Below, piece by piece: positions 54,562 through 64,000 of a DNA stretch of 64,000 nucleotides. Where the stretch lies: NCBI GenBank assembly GCA_039619475.1, contig CM077116.1, forward strand, positions 385,106,760 to 385,170,759, in the 5' to 3' direction. The stretch is from Icerya purchasi (taxonomy: Eukaryota > Arthropoda > Insecta > Hemiptera > Monophlebidae). A model generated the notes under the pieces. The model was not told the origin of the DNA and did not search any database. It worked only from the letters and a program-made list of their open reading frames with translations. Numbering within the stretch: position 1 is the stretch's first letter; each line of letters opens with the position of its first letter. The position numbers were made by a program, and so were the translations under genes.

Positions 54562-54869
54562 CGATTGAGAAACACTTCAAATTTTTCTACATCTGTCGTT
54601 TTCGAACTAAAAAGCGTCTTACATATAAATGTGATCAATTCTTCGCTATTGCATAGTTCGTCGTCCCGTTTTCGTCTTAACAATTTTGCGTTTGCATTCG
54701 GTGGCGGTTTTCATTTTTAGAAATATAATGAATACGCATCTTATTACTGTGCAGGTTGATGAATAAAAGAAGTCTTACCATAGGGAGAAATATGTAAAGA
54801 CTATATTGCTAATTTAATAATATCGTGGAAACGCAAAAAAAGTATTATCTATAGCTATTTTCATATCTA
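54562..54869. other. Spacer
   Basis: No gene recognised. Confidence 0.3.
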
Positions 54870-54994
54870 TCTATATAAAAATCCCGTGTCTTTATGTTTG
54901 TGCAGGATAAACTCGGAATTTACTTAACCGATTTTTATAACATTTTGAAAGTACATATGCAATTTGGTCCAACTCTTAACAGATAGCATACTTT

Positions 54995-55252
54995 TTGTTT
55001 TAATTATTTACATGAATTATATTAAATAATTTAATCAATCAATTAAAAAAAACAAATTTAACTGTTGGCTATTACTTTTTGCTTTAATTATTTACATAAA
55101 TATTTGTCATATTAACTAATTTAATCAATCAATTTAAAAAAAACAAATTTAATTGTTGGCTATTACTTTTTGCTTTAATTATTTACATAAATATTTGTTA
55201 TATTAAATAATTTAATCAATCAATTAAAAAAAACAAATTTGACAATTTTATT
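54995..55252 (+). repeat. Three tandem 92-bp units in Helitron C
   Basis: TTTTTGYTTTAATTATTTACAT...AATTTAATCAATCAATT occurs three times. Helitron A has two copies of the same unit. Confidence 0.9.
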
Positions 55253-55409
55253 ATTTTTTGAGCACCAACTACTTTTCGTGGCGACTTTTGTGTATCGTGC
55301 GATGTTAATCGAAATGCAACCGTGTTTATCGCTGGCGCATGACGTTATAATCGATGAATGATAAAATCAATGTTTTTTCGCTGTTGTTTACAAAAAAGTT
55401 CGTGGAATA

Positions 55410-55620
55410 TGTAATTATGAATGTAGAATTAATATGTGTGTTGATGATGCAATAGTTCCCCATTATGTAAAATACATAGATAGGGATGATGCATCTTTAT
55501 TTTCGTCTCTATCTATGAATTATTAGGAGTAGAAGAAAATGTATCGTACAATATGTTTGTAAAAACATATAGAGGTTTAAGCCATATACCATTGGACTTA
55601 ATGGGGAGCATATAAAAATA
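55410..55620 (+). pseudogene. Helitron C OTU-like remnant
   Basis: Matches the OTU fragment of A (VPHYVKYIDRDDASLFSSLS). The D-G-x-C motif reads D-D-A-S and a deletion removes the SYLLY segment, followed by frame changes. Confidence 0.6.
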
Positions 55621-55838
55621 AAATAGAGTATTTAACTGATATGTCAAATATTCGAACTTTTAGGCCAAAACCGCCGTATAAATTTTTTAAATTAACCGTT
55701 TTTTGTTGTGTGTTCGATTCAATCGGTCGTTTTCGTGCGTTTCGGTTTTATCTAGTATATCTCTTAATTGATTTTAATTTACCTCGACCGTTATCGGATT
55801 TCGTATTATTATCATAAACTCCGCGCATCGCTATCAGT

Positions 55839-57443
55839 ATGCAGCGGACCCCCCTGCCAACCCGGAAACAATTAACGATGCCCGGTGAAGCGAGCTGATC
55901 AACGTCGCAGACATTACCTACAAAGACAACAGCAGCATCTCTTCTTGTACAAACCGGCCGGACAGTTGCACCTGCAGCGTCCGATAACAAGAAAAATAAA
56001 AACGCGGCTTCTTCATCAAACACAAGTAAGATCGTTCCGCTAAATATTTCTAACCCGCAAAACTCTTCTTCCTTTCCAAAAACAAATTTAACGCCAAATG
56101 AAACAAGTAAGCCTGCAAACTTAAAAAACAAGCTCGATACACCTATTTCACACACTCCAACCGCTACTACAATAAACTTAACAGCAATAAATAAAACATC
56201 CCCAAGCACAAACATCGTGATCAACTCAATCTCTTTTTCCGACAAACTAAAATCTCGAAAACCTACTCCTCCTATAACAGATTTCGATTTTCCTACAGAA
56301 GACCAAGGCGTATTATTTCCATACGTCGAAAATGCGAATCCTTTAGACTATTTTAACGCCCTTAAAAACCTAGTAGGAGGTCCAAAAAACATTATTGCAG
56401 GCTCCAAAATTAGCAACATTCGAGTCCTCATTTTTTTGAAATCGAAAAACATCACAGAAAACCTCTTTCATAACGGATCCGTTATTACTGTAAATAATAA
56501 TACAATCACCGGTCAAAGGTTAAAAAACCCTACTCAAAAAATTATATTATTTAACGTATCTCCAACCATCCCAAACTCTGTTGTCAAAGCCTATCTTGAG
56601 GGAATATTAAATTTAAAATTAGTCTCGGCAATTTCTCTGCTCCGTGTTAAACCCAATGATCCAGAGTTTGACCATATAATCAGCTGGAGGAGGCAGCTGT
56701 ATGTTGATATCGCCAATCTCCCACCCTTACCCGACTCTTTCTTAATAGTTCATAATGAACGTGAACATCGAATATTTATCCAAACGGGTGTGCAGAACAT
56801 GCCGTCCATTGCCCCATCTGTAGAAGATAGTGTTTCCCCCGCTACAGACACTAAAGCCGCTCCAGCCCCGCAAAACATAACCGCCATCGCTGAGGAAAAC
56901 ACTCAAGCCTCTATCTTTGAAAATAACACAACAGTCAGCACCGAAGAAATCCCAGCAGCAACTAAGCGACCCCACCCACAAACCCCTGATGCTTCTCAAA
57001 ATACTACGGAGCCCGACTTTACAAATAGCACAAGAGCTATTCTTTTCTCTCTGCAAATGCAGACAAACGAACCAGAAAACAGAGAAAATCTAAATGCGGT
57101 AGAAACCAGAGACAATGGAGCAAACGTAGATTTCAAACCTCCACCATCAAAACTGAAAAAACAAAAATTTCCTACTGTTGAACTCCTAAAGCCCGCAGAA
57201 AGCAACATCAACAATAAAGACTATCCATTGTCTTTCAATGACTTCGTAGCCTTAATGGAAACGATTCAAGGACAACACGACCCGGCGAGTATAGTAGCCA
57301 ACTTCACTGAAGACATAGATGGATTTATTCACATGCTCTCAGATAATTACTCCTTACTTCAAAACCGATCAATGAAGACACGTTTCACTAAGCTAATCAA
57401 CAAACTTGCTAGACAGTCGGATTCAGATCAAACAGCAGACTAA
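55839..57443 (+). pseudogene. LINE ORF1 (gag-like RNA-binding protein), one premature stop
   Basis: The ATG at 55839 opens a 534-codon frame broken only by TGA at 55896-55898 (codon 20). AGC-TGA-TCA could be a CpG decay of CGA. The frame is then open to TAA at 57441-57443 with no early in-frame ATG. The N-terminal third is Asn/Thr/Lys/Ser-rich. A core follows with IILFNVSPTIPNSVVKAYLE, RRQLYVDIANLPPLPDSFLI and HRIFIQTG, matching the fold before the CCHC knuckles in Jockey/I gags. A knuckle is expected next, but no C-x2-C is in frame. Cys and His codons occur there only in other frames (near 56790), which suggests a small frame change. The C-terminus (DIDGFIHMLSDNYSLLQNRS) is typical of these ORF1s. 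Confidence 0.82.
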
Positions 57444-57469
57444 ACATATTTGAAAAGCTAATAGTGGTC

Positions 57470-60400
57470 ATGGTTCGTAACATTATCCTGCAGTGGAACT
57501 GTCGAGGATTCTACCCGCAACTTGCTGAATTAAAGCTACTTATTTCAAATCACTCTCCTGCTGTGGTGTGTCTACAGGAAACTCATTTGAAGCCCACAGA
57601 TAACCCAGCCCTACAAAACTATTCCCTTTTCACTTTCAGCAATGATCAAGGGTTTAGAGCAAACGGAGGGGTTACCATTATGGTCCACTCCTCTGTCCCA
57701 GCAACACAGTTGAATTTTAGTACCCCCTTACAAATGATTGCAGTGGTCGTCCATCTTCCTCAGATATCTGCCATCCCGATAACTCTATGTAACTGCTATG
57801 TGCCTCCGAATTATATAATCACTGCAGATATTTTTCAGTCAGTACTATCACAGGTCAGCCCGCCACTAATATTACTCGGTGATTTTAATGCCCACTCACC
57901 TTTGTGGGGAGCGACACTGGAAAACAGACATGGCTCTGTCATAAATAAACTGGTCCTAGATAACGATCTGACACTGCTTCCCTCCCCAGGTTACACCCAT
58001 TTCAATCTGTCCCATAATGCTTTCTCAACAATCGACCTACAACTTGTTTCCACTTCCATCTTCCCTCACCTGAGCACTTTTGTGCTACAGGACTTATGCT
58101 CTAGCGACCATTTTCCTATACTCATATGCCCGTCCAAAGCCCCCCCCCCACCTAAGCCTCAATTTCTATTCCACAAGGCGGATTGGGATATGTTTTCAGT
58201 TGAAGTAAACGTTCCCAGTGAGCCATCCGAATCTTTATCAGAGAACATCAACAAACAGATCCCGACGGGTCCCATGGTGGTGCCCCGAAATAGGAACAGC
58301 CATACGCCAACGTAAACATGCCCTTAGGAAGTTTAAATTAACAGGCTTATATCCCGATTTGATCGAATTTAAAAAACGCCGTGCAGCTGCGAGAAGCCTC
58401 ATTAGGCGCAAAAAACAGGAATCTTGGCAGCAATTTATGCATTCAATCTCCATAAATACTTCTAGTCACAAGATTTGGCACAAAATTAAGGCACTGAACG
58501 GTATTAATCGTGCGACCCCTTCCTTTTCGATAAATCAGAATGGTTCCATGTTATCTGACCCGTTGGAAGTCGCAAATGCTTTTGCGAATCATTTTGCAAT
58601 GGAGTCATCCTGATCGTCATATTCGTCTGCCTTCTCTTTAAAGAAATATTCCACGGAACAACAACCAATAACTATCATCTCTGACTCCTCACTTTCCTAC
58701 AATTGCCATTTCACCATTTCTGAACTAGACTATCAACTCCAGTACCATACTGCAAACAGCGCGCCTGGGCCCGATTCCATCTATCCATATATGTTAAAAC
58801 ACTTACCTCCATCAGCGAAAAACTTCCTCTTACATATCTATAACCAAATATGGTTCTCCGGATCGATCCCTGAGCCATGGAAATTAGCAGTTGTTATTCC
58901 TATTCTGAAGCAAAATAAAGATCCTCTTTTTCCACAAAACTACAGGCCTATATCCCTCATAAGTGTCCTCGCAAAAACGCTGGAAAAAATGGTTAACCGG
59001 CGTCTCCTTTTCTTCCTTGAACAGAATAATCTCCTATCCTCGTCACAAGCCGGAGGGCGTAAGAAGCGTACTACAGTTAATCATCTGCTGAGCCTACAAA
59101 GGCAAATATTAACAGCATTTCACAGACGCCAACATGTATACTCCGTCTTTTTCGATATAGAAAAGGCGTTCGACAGAGTATGGCGATATGGTCTCTTATC
59201 CAAGCTGACAACAGCTGGTATAAGTGGAAACATGGCCAAGTATCTGAATAATTTTTTAACAAACAGAACGTTCCATGTTAAGATTGGTTCGTCAACATCG
59301 AGCACCATTCAAACTGAGAATGGCTTACCACAAGGATCTGCCCTTAGTGCAACCTTGTTTATTTTTTATATTAATGATATAAATGATTGTATTGCTCCGC
59401 CTGTAAACGCCCGGCTCTACTTTGACGACTTAAACATTTCCCTGTCTTCCAGTTTTCCAGCAAATGCTCAAAAAATCCTACAAAAAACTATTTCAAAACT
59501 ACAATCCTGGTGTAACAATAACGGTCTTGTGTTTTCTCCATCTAAGTCTATCTGTGTTGATTTCTATAGGGGACGTCGAAACTCTTCCAGCATCCGCCTC
59601 AATCTAGAAAATTCCTCACTTCATTTCCACCCTACTGCTACTTTCCTTGGACTACTGTTCGATCAAAAGCTAACTTGGCGATCCCACATATCCAATCTTA
59701 AAGTTAAATGTCATAAATTCCTATCTATTCTTAAATATGTATCAAACACAAAGTATAATGTACCTCCGAAAACTCTCCTCTCCATATACAAATCCTTAGT
59801 CATTTCCAGAATAAACTACGGGTCCCAGGCGTATGCGTCAGCCAGTTCCTCTTTACTTAAATCCCTTGATTCAATACACCACACGGCGCTCCGCACGATA
59901 CTTGGCGCACATAGAACTTCACCGTCTGTAAGTTTGTGTGCCTTGTTAGGCACTCCCCCCATAAAGTATTTCCGAACCTATTATTACCATCGTGAGACCC
60001 TCGCTCTTTTCTCTAGTAAACGTGCCTGTCCTATCGACACAAATGACCTCCCCAACACCCCAGAGTTCCCTAATGACCCTCTCCCAGAAATCCTGGCTCT
60101 CCTATCGCAACACAACGTGAGCGTAATCCCTTTCCCTAACCTAGCTCCTAACATCATGATTCCGCCGTGGGCCCCTTTAAACATTGATGTTAACTTTTCC
60201 CTGACGAAGTATAATAAACTCCTGCATCCGAATATCGTTCAGTTGACAACAGCAACAATGCAAAAATACCCCGACCACCTCTTTTTCTACACGGATGCTG
60301 CCAAGGCTACCCCAGAGGCTACTTCATCCCCAACCGCCTGTTCCTTTGAAGTCTGCGACGTGATTCGAAGCATTCGACTGAATGACAATTGCTCGGTACT

Positions 60401-61114
60401 GGATGCTGAAATATATATGGAGTATTTTTCTGTTTGGAATATTTTCTTTCTACAGAGCCTACATCACAGAAAGCCCTGCTAGTATCTGATTCATCCGCAG
60501 CTTTATTGACAATTTCTAATCTCCTCACCAAACATCCTGTAGCAATTCGAACCCAGCAGGTATTATACGAACTTATTAAGAGACAGTGCTCCGTATCCTT
60601 TCTGTGGGCGCCCAGCCATGCAGGGATTCCTGGAAATGAACGCGTCGATACATCCGCCCGAGCAGAAATATATTGCCCCTCGCCTAGTAACAGCCCACCT
60701 CCACTTTATCTCTCGAACATAATCTTTAATAATCTCACGTCCTTATGGAAAACCCATTGGTCCTCGTGTCAGACTTTCTCGAGGTTAATTAAACCCTCAA
60801 CCGAACCATGGTGGCCGGAAAAAAGCATTTCCCGCAGAGATTTCTGTGCACTTAGCCGCTTGCGCACAGGCCATACGGCCATGTCGCATAATTTTATTTT
60901 GCAAAGAACCCCCTCTTCTATGAATTGTCCTTTCTGTGGCCAAGATGTTGCTCCCTCAACTCCTCATATACTATGCGACTGTCCAGCATTATCACCTCAC
61001 CGGCCCCCTTCAATTAATAACAAAACAGTCACCAACATTCTTGAGAATTCCCCCGATGCAATTTTATCCATAACACAATTTATCAGAACTAGCGGAATAA
61101 TCAGATATCTATAA
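57470..61114 (+). pseudogene. LINE ORF2: APE endonuclease, reverse transcriptase, RNase H, zinc motif
   Basis: It starts 26 bp after ORF1. EN (57470-58260): LQWNCRG, LQETHLK, LLGDFNAHSPLWG, STIDL, SSDHFPI, all catalytic blocks present. Linker: VPWWCPEIGTAIRQRKHALR. RT (58700-59900): NYRPISLISVLAKTLEKM, FFDIEKAFDRVW, NGLPQGSALSATLF, LYFDDLNISL (catalytic box YFDD). RNase H (60280-60670): FYTDAAK, DAEIY, LLVSDSSAAL, APSHAGIPGNERVD, giving D-E-D-D. C-terminus: CPFCGQ...HILCDC zinc motif. Breaks: a frameshift near 58265, TGA at 58611-58613 and a frameshift near 60455. The RNase H and EN type place it in the I group. Confidence 0.93.
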
Positions 61115-61181
61115 AAACAAACTGCGCATCTTCGTACTGTAATAGCCACAGCAGTTAAAAACGGTACAGGATGACGCTTTC

Positions 61182-61182
61182 A

Positions 61183-61208
<26 letters not shown>
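61182..61208 (+). other. Poly(A) tail of the I-like LINE
   Basis: An uninterrupted A-run of about 28 directly before the right target duplication. Confidence 0.9.
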
Positions 61209-61213
<5 letters not shown>

Positions 61214-61677
61214 CCGTTTAACTTTTTTTTTTTTTTAAATTTGCTACCAGAAATATTAAAATCTTTACTCAACACTGTTATTTTGATTTTATGATAATAA
61301 ATTAATTATAATAAAACGCTCGAGACAGAGTTGTAGAAAGATATGAGTGAAGATGTTCTCTTAAACGTGTAATTATGAGAGATCACCGTGTGAATAACTC
61401 GGCTTCTTCAAAACGATGGCTGTGTGTGTTGTTTAGTTGAGCAAAACTTTTTGTTAGATTACGACGGACAGGTTATAGAAAAATCGACAATCTTCAGCTA
61501 AACGTAAAACATGAAGACTATTTTTTGTGAGACGGTGATAAACATCTTTCACCCAAAAGAGAGAGAAAGAATCTTTACGTAAATTCAATTCCAGATAAAA
61601 CAAACATTTTTTAATGAATTTCCAAGTATAGATTTAAACGGGCATTAATACACGGGCGAAGCCGTGGGGCACAGCTA

Positions 61678-61678
<1 letters not shown>

Positions 61679-61742
<64 letters not shown>
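61679..61742. repeat. (TA)n microsatellite
   Basis: About 30 TA units immediately after the Helitron C end. The Helitron's A/T insertion site lies in it. Confidence 0.95.
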
Positions 61743-61746
<4 letters not shown>

Positions 61747-61985
61747 CGGCCATTTTAGCCTGACAAGGGGCTGTGTCCCTTGACCGCCCTTGCTTACATT
61801 TCTGTCTCTTTCTCTTCTATACTTTGTATAAAATAATCAAAATTTACAACGTAATTCTAAATCGGTCCATATGAATATAATGATATAATGACAGAAATTC
61901 TATAAAGTATAACAAACGTTACATAAAATTGGGACATTTTTTCTAAAGGGGCCGGCCTAAGAATTACGTTGTATAACTCCCGTAA
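61740..61985. mobile_element. MITE-like repeat with TTACAACGTAATTCT ends (copy 2, short)
   Basis: It shares the leader (AACTCGGCCATTTTAGCCT, TTTCTGTCTCTTTCTCTTCT) and both TTACAACGTAATTCT inverted ends (about 61846 and 61970) with copy 1. Only one GTTACATAAAATTGGGACATT unit remains in the core, so it is an internal deletion derivative. Confidence 0.75.
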
Positions 61986-61999
61986 GCATGAAGCTCTTT

Positions 62000-62231
62000 G
62001 TATGTAGTTTGATTAAGTTTGTTTTAGCTGATGATGGGTTATTCCCGAAAACGTTACTAAACAAGGTATTTATTTAATTTATTATTATAAATTATATTTT
62101 TTACTCTTATATTTGTTTGTTATTAAAGTTGGTTTTTATTATGAAGCTTTGTATTCGATACGCGTCGGGTAATTAAATATTAAATAATTGTTTATAATAG
62201 TGTGTTTACTTATTATACGAATTACGTTGTA

Positions 62232-62235
<4 letters not shown>
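62000..62235 (+). repeat. Penelope-like terminal repeat fragment
   Basis: Shares the ribozyme-like core and the following TTTGTTTGTTAT..AA segment with 37690-37790. GAATTACGTTGTAATTAATATATAT at 62219 repeats the end of MITE copy 1 (51052). Confidence 0.55.
62023..62061 (+). ncRNA. Hammerhead ribozyme-like motif 3
   Basis: Helix I TTTAG/CTAAA, core CTGATGA (62028-62034), helix II GGG/CCC, GAAA (62047-62050), palindromic AACGTT helix III and UUA before the expected cleavage point (after 62056). All core positions fit the hammerhead consensus. Confidence 0.62.
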
Positions 62236-62293
<58 letters not shown>

Positions 62294-62306
62294 GTATGTA
62301 TGGATG
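62236..62306. repeat. (TA)n then (GTAT)n microsatellite
   Basis: A TA run of about 22 units followed by TGTATGTATGTATGTATGTATGG. Confidence 0.95.
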
Positions 62307-63479
62307 TATATGGGGTATAATTATATATATGTGATAACGTCACGGTAACATTTTATTTTCGTGGGATATGTCTTGGTGTTACATTTTGTGGAGCGGACAA
62401 ATTTTCAGAATGATCCACAGCCATAAGACGTCAAAACCGAATAAAGTTATAATCGTAATGGCAGTACGGTATAATTTTCGGACAAAGTTGTGTATCTCCT
62501 TTTTTTTTTTTTTGATAGACTTTGGCGGTTTCGTACAGTCGTTTAATTTTTATAATGGTTTATTTTTGTTTTACGTTGATCCTGTCTGTTTATACTCGGC
62601 CTTTATTTTCAATGTACCTGGAATGCAGTAAACTGTTATTGTATAAGTGTTTATAAATAAATGCCATGTGAATAATATACGTTTTACATGTAAAATGGAA
62701 ATTTACAAAAATAATTAATCTTAGCGGAGACAATAAACTTAATGATAGATGACTTACGATAAATATTTTACGGATAATTGTGTAAATGGAATTGGAAAAC
62801 TACGTAACCGAAAGAATTTCATAGCTCAGATTGTAAAATGCACGAGGAAAGGTAAAATCGCTGACCGGTACGCACAGGTAACTCAGTAGATTTCTGCAGG
62901 GGAGTGGCGGTACGAAATTATCATTTTTTTTTCCTTTTTTCAGAACATATGCCGGATTGAAAATTGCCTACTTACCGAGATAAACCGATGAAGTGGCCGT
63001 TTATGCTAAGGCATAGAAGGCTTATCGTGAATAATAGCAGTTAGCTTTGAATTGCTAATGTAACCCGACTAGCATAAGCTCGTGGAATTCATTTATCGTT
63101 GGAAATACATATATTTTTTCTTTTTATTACATCCCTAATTAATTCTGATTTCCCAGAAACTACGCTTAATGGAAAGATTATTTTAGCGCCTGACAGGGAA
63201 ATCCAAGTTTTCCCGGGAAATGCAAACACTTCTCAGTCGCACTAATTGCAATATGTGTAAAGAAATTTCGGGTTTCGTTAGGACGCCTATCTGTATTAAC
63301 TTAATTTCCTTCGGCAGTTAATAAGCAACAGAGTTGTCGCTCGACTATGGCAATATGTAATTTTTATGCTGAGAATAATATGAAAATTGTATAACGAAAT
63401 CTGTAACTTTTTTCAGCGGCTTCCAAGACATTTACTTCAATTCACGAGAGATGCTATAGTCAAAATTGGAACTGACAGT
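62307..63479. other. Spacer
   Basis: No supported gene. The frame at 62368-62631 lacks a recognisable motif. Confidence 0.35.
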
Positions 63480-63930
63480 TATACATATATTCTATCTCTC
63501 TGTTCAGCTTAATCTACCGTCTTCCCGTCGGTTTTTCAATTTTCCCTCTACCGCGATGTTCAACTCTTTCTACAATCTGTCGCCTACGCTTTGAACCCAG
63601 TTCACTTCCTACGTTATTATTCTTCCGCTTCTTTCTGGTTTTCTGTCCTTTCGGCGGCCCTTCCTCTCCAAACATTATATGTGATTCAGATCACATTTTA
63701 CGTTCCTCTTTCTACTCTTCGCCTTTATCAATCGGCCTTCCAATTCCCCCCGTATTGCGCGTCTTTTATTTTCTCCTTATCATATCCTTCGGTTGTTTTG
63801 GCACTCAAGTCCTTTTTATCCTCTATATCTGATCGTGTAAACATTCAGATTCTGTCTCTTTTCCTTTCCTCAGTTCTTGGGCTAATGTTCAGTTTGACGA
63901 ACCTAAAGAACAAAAAAGTAAAGGCGGTCG
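63480..63930 (+). pseudogene. LINE family T, 3'-tail copy 7
   Basis: Across frames it reads T-I-C-R-L-R-F, SLPTLLFFRFF, N-I-I-C-D-S-D-H-I-L-R, then FQFPPYCASFIFSLSYPSVV and LSSISDRVNI. The order (ICRLR, CDSDHIL, ASFILSxxxPSVV, SSISDR) matches the other tails. Frame changes are numerous. The window ends about 60 bp beyond, so the tail's A-run is not certain. Confidence 0.65.
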
Positions 63931-64000
63931 GGAAAAAGAACTTCCGGCTACGTTCGTCAGTGCCGTTGGGCTCAGAACATTGTAGATTGTAACTTCACAA

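Larger units (their letters stand above)
55702..61206 (+). mobile_element. Nearly full-length I-like LINE inserted in Helitron C
   Basis: It is flanked by the duplication (A)ATTAACCGTTT (55689-55701 and 61209-61219) and ends in a poly(A) of about 28. It carries a 137-bp 5' UTR, ORF1 and ORF2 with endonuclease, RT, RNase H and a C-terminal zinc motif. The insertion interrupts Helitron C and is younger than it. The coding sequence is GC-richer than the Helitron and carries only about four visible inactivating changes. This is the youngest large LINE in the window. Confidence 0.92.
54870..61678 (+). mobile_element. Helitron C (non-autonomous), split by a LINE
   Basis: It begins TCTATATAAAAATCCCGTGTC after A at 54869 and ends with CACGGGCGAAGCCGTG, eight bases, CTAG (61675-61678) before T. 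All Helitron end rules are met and both ends match Helitron A. Without the LINE it is about 1.3 kb. It contains three 92-bp repeats and an OTU remnant that is more damaged than in A. The right half (61207-61678) has no LINE at the site used in A and B. Confidence 0.92.

Noticed and set aside
55748..56245. 165-codon minus-strand frame, hydrophobic
   Set aside because: It is antisense to the Asn/Thr/Lys-rich LINE ORF1. Its Val/Phe/Leu content is the expected mirror of that composition.

Overview
The window reads as transposon-dense, AT-rich chromosomal DNA from an animal, most likely an insect or other arthropod. Helitrons, RTE, Jockey, I-like and CR1-like LINEs, Penelope-type ribozyme repeats, mariner and hAT relics, short introns and many (TA)n/(ATT)n microsatellites point that way. 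The species cannot be named from this sequence. I found no intact host gene, no tRNA or rRNA gene and no CRISPR array. Almost every coding signal belongs to a decayed mobile element.

Layout. 0-10 kb: a hAT transposase relic beside a long hairpin, a LINE 3' scrap, an internally deleted mariner, a TA-flanked element carrying an ISXO2-like zinc-ribbon fragment, and a hAT MITE with a perfect 8-bp target duplication. 10-18 kb: an RTE-type LINE relic on the minus strand, the C-terminal end of a Jockey-type LINE, and plain AT-rich spacer. 18-26 kb: a nest in which a minus-strand CR1-like LINE split the gag ORF of a plus-strand LINE. That host LINE has lost all of its EN/RT and joins its zinc knuckles directly to its 3' tail. 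It is followed by a second, scrambled CR1-like LINE. 26-35 kb: more copies of the same LINE tail, an RTE-type LINE, and a heavily eroded Jockey LINE.

35-44 kb: two Helitrons lie tail-out. A is on the minus strand and non-autonomous. B is on the plus strand and composite, with OTU and Pif1-like helicase pseudogenes. They create what looks like one 8.8-kb inverted-repeat element. 44-54 kb: another LINE tail, a long inverted repeat, Helitron D with the N-terminal part of a RepHel-like protein, and a ribozyme-bearing inverted repeat. 54-62 kb: Helitron C, split by a nearly full-length I-like LINE (two ORFs, poly(A), target duplication). 62-64 kb: another ribozyme-bearing repeat and a seventh LINE tail.

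The elements interact by nesting: LINEs sit inside Helitrons A, B and C and inside another LINE. One RNase H-encoding LINE family left at least seven 3' ends here. The most distinctive signal is a set of hammerhead-ribozyme-like motifs (37.70, 51.33 and 62.03 kb) with complementary helix I strands that differ between copies and a palindromic AACGTT or ACGT helix III. Two of the three sit just downstream of the same palindromic MITE-like repeat.
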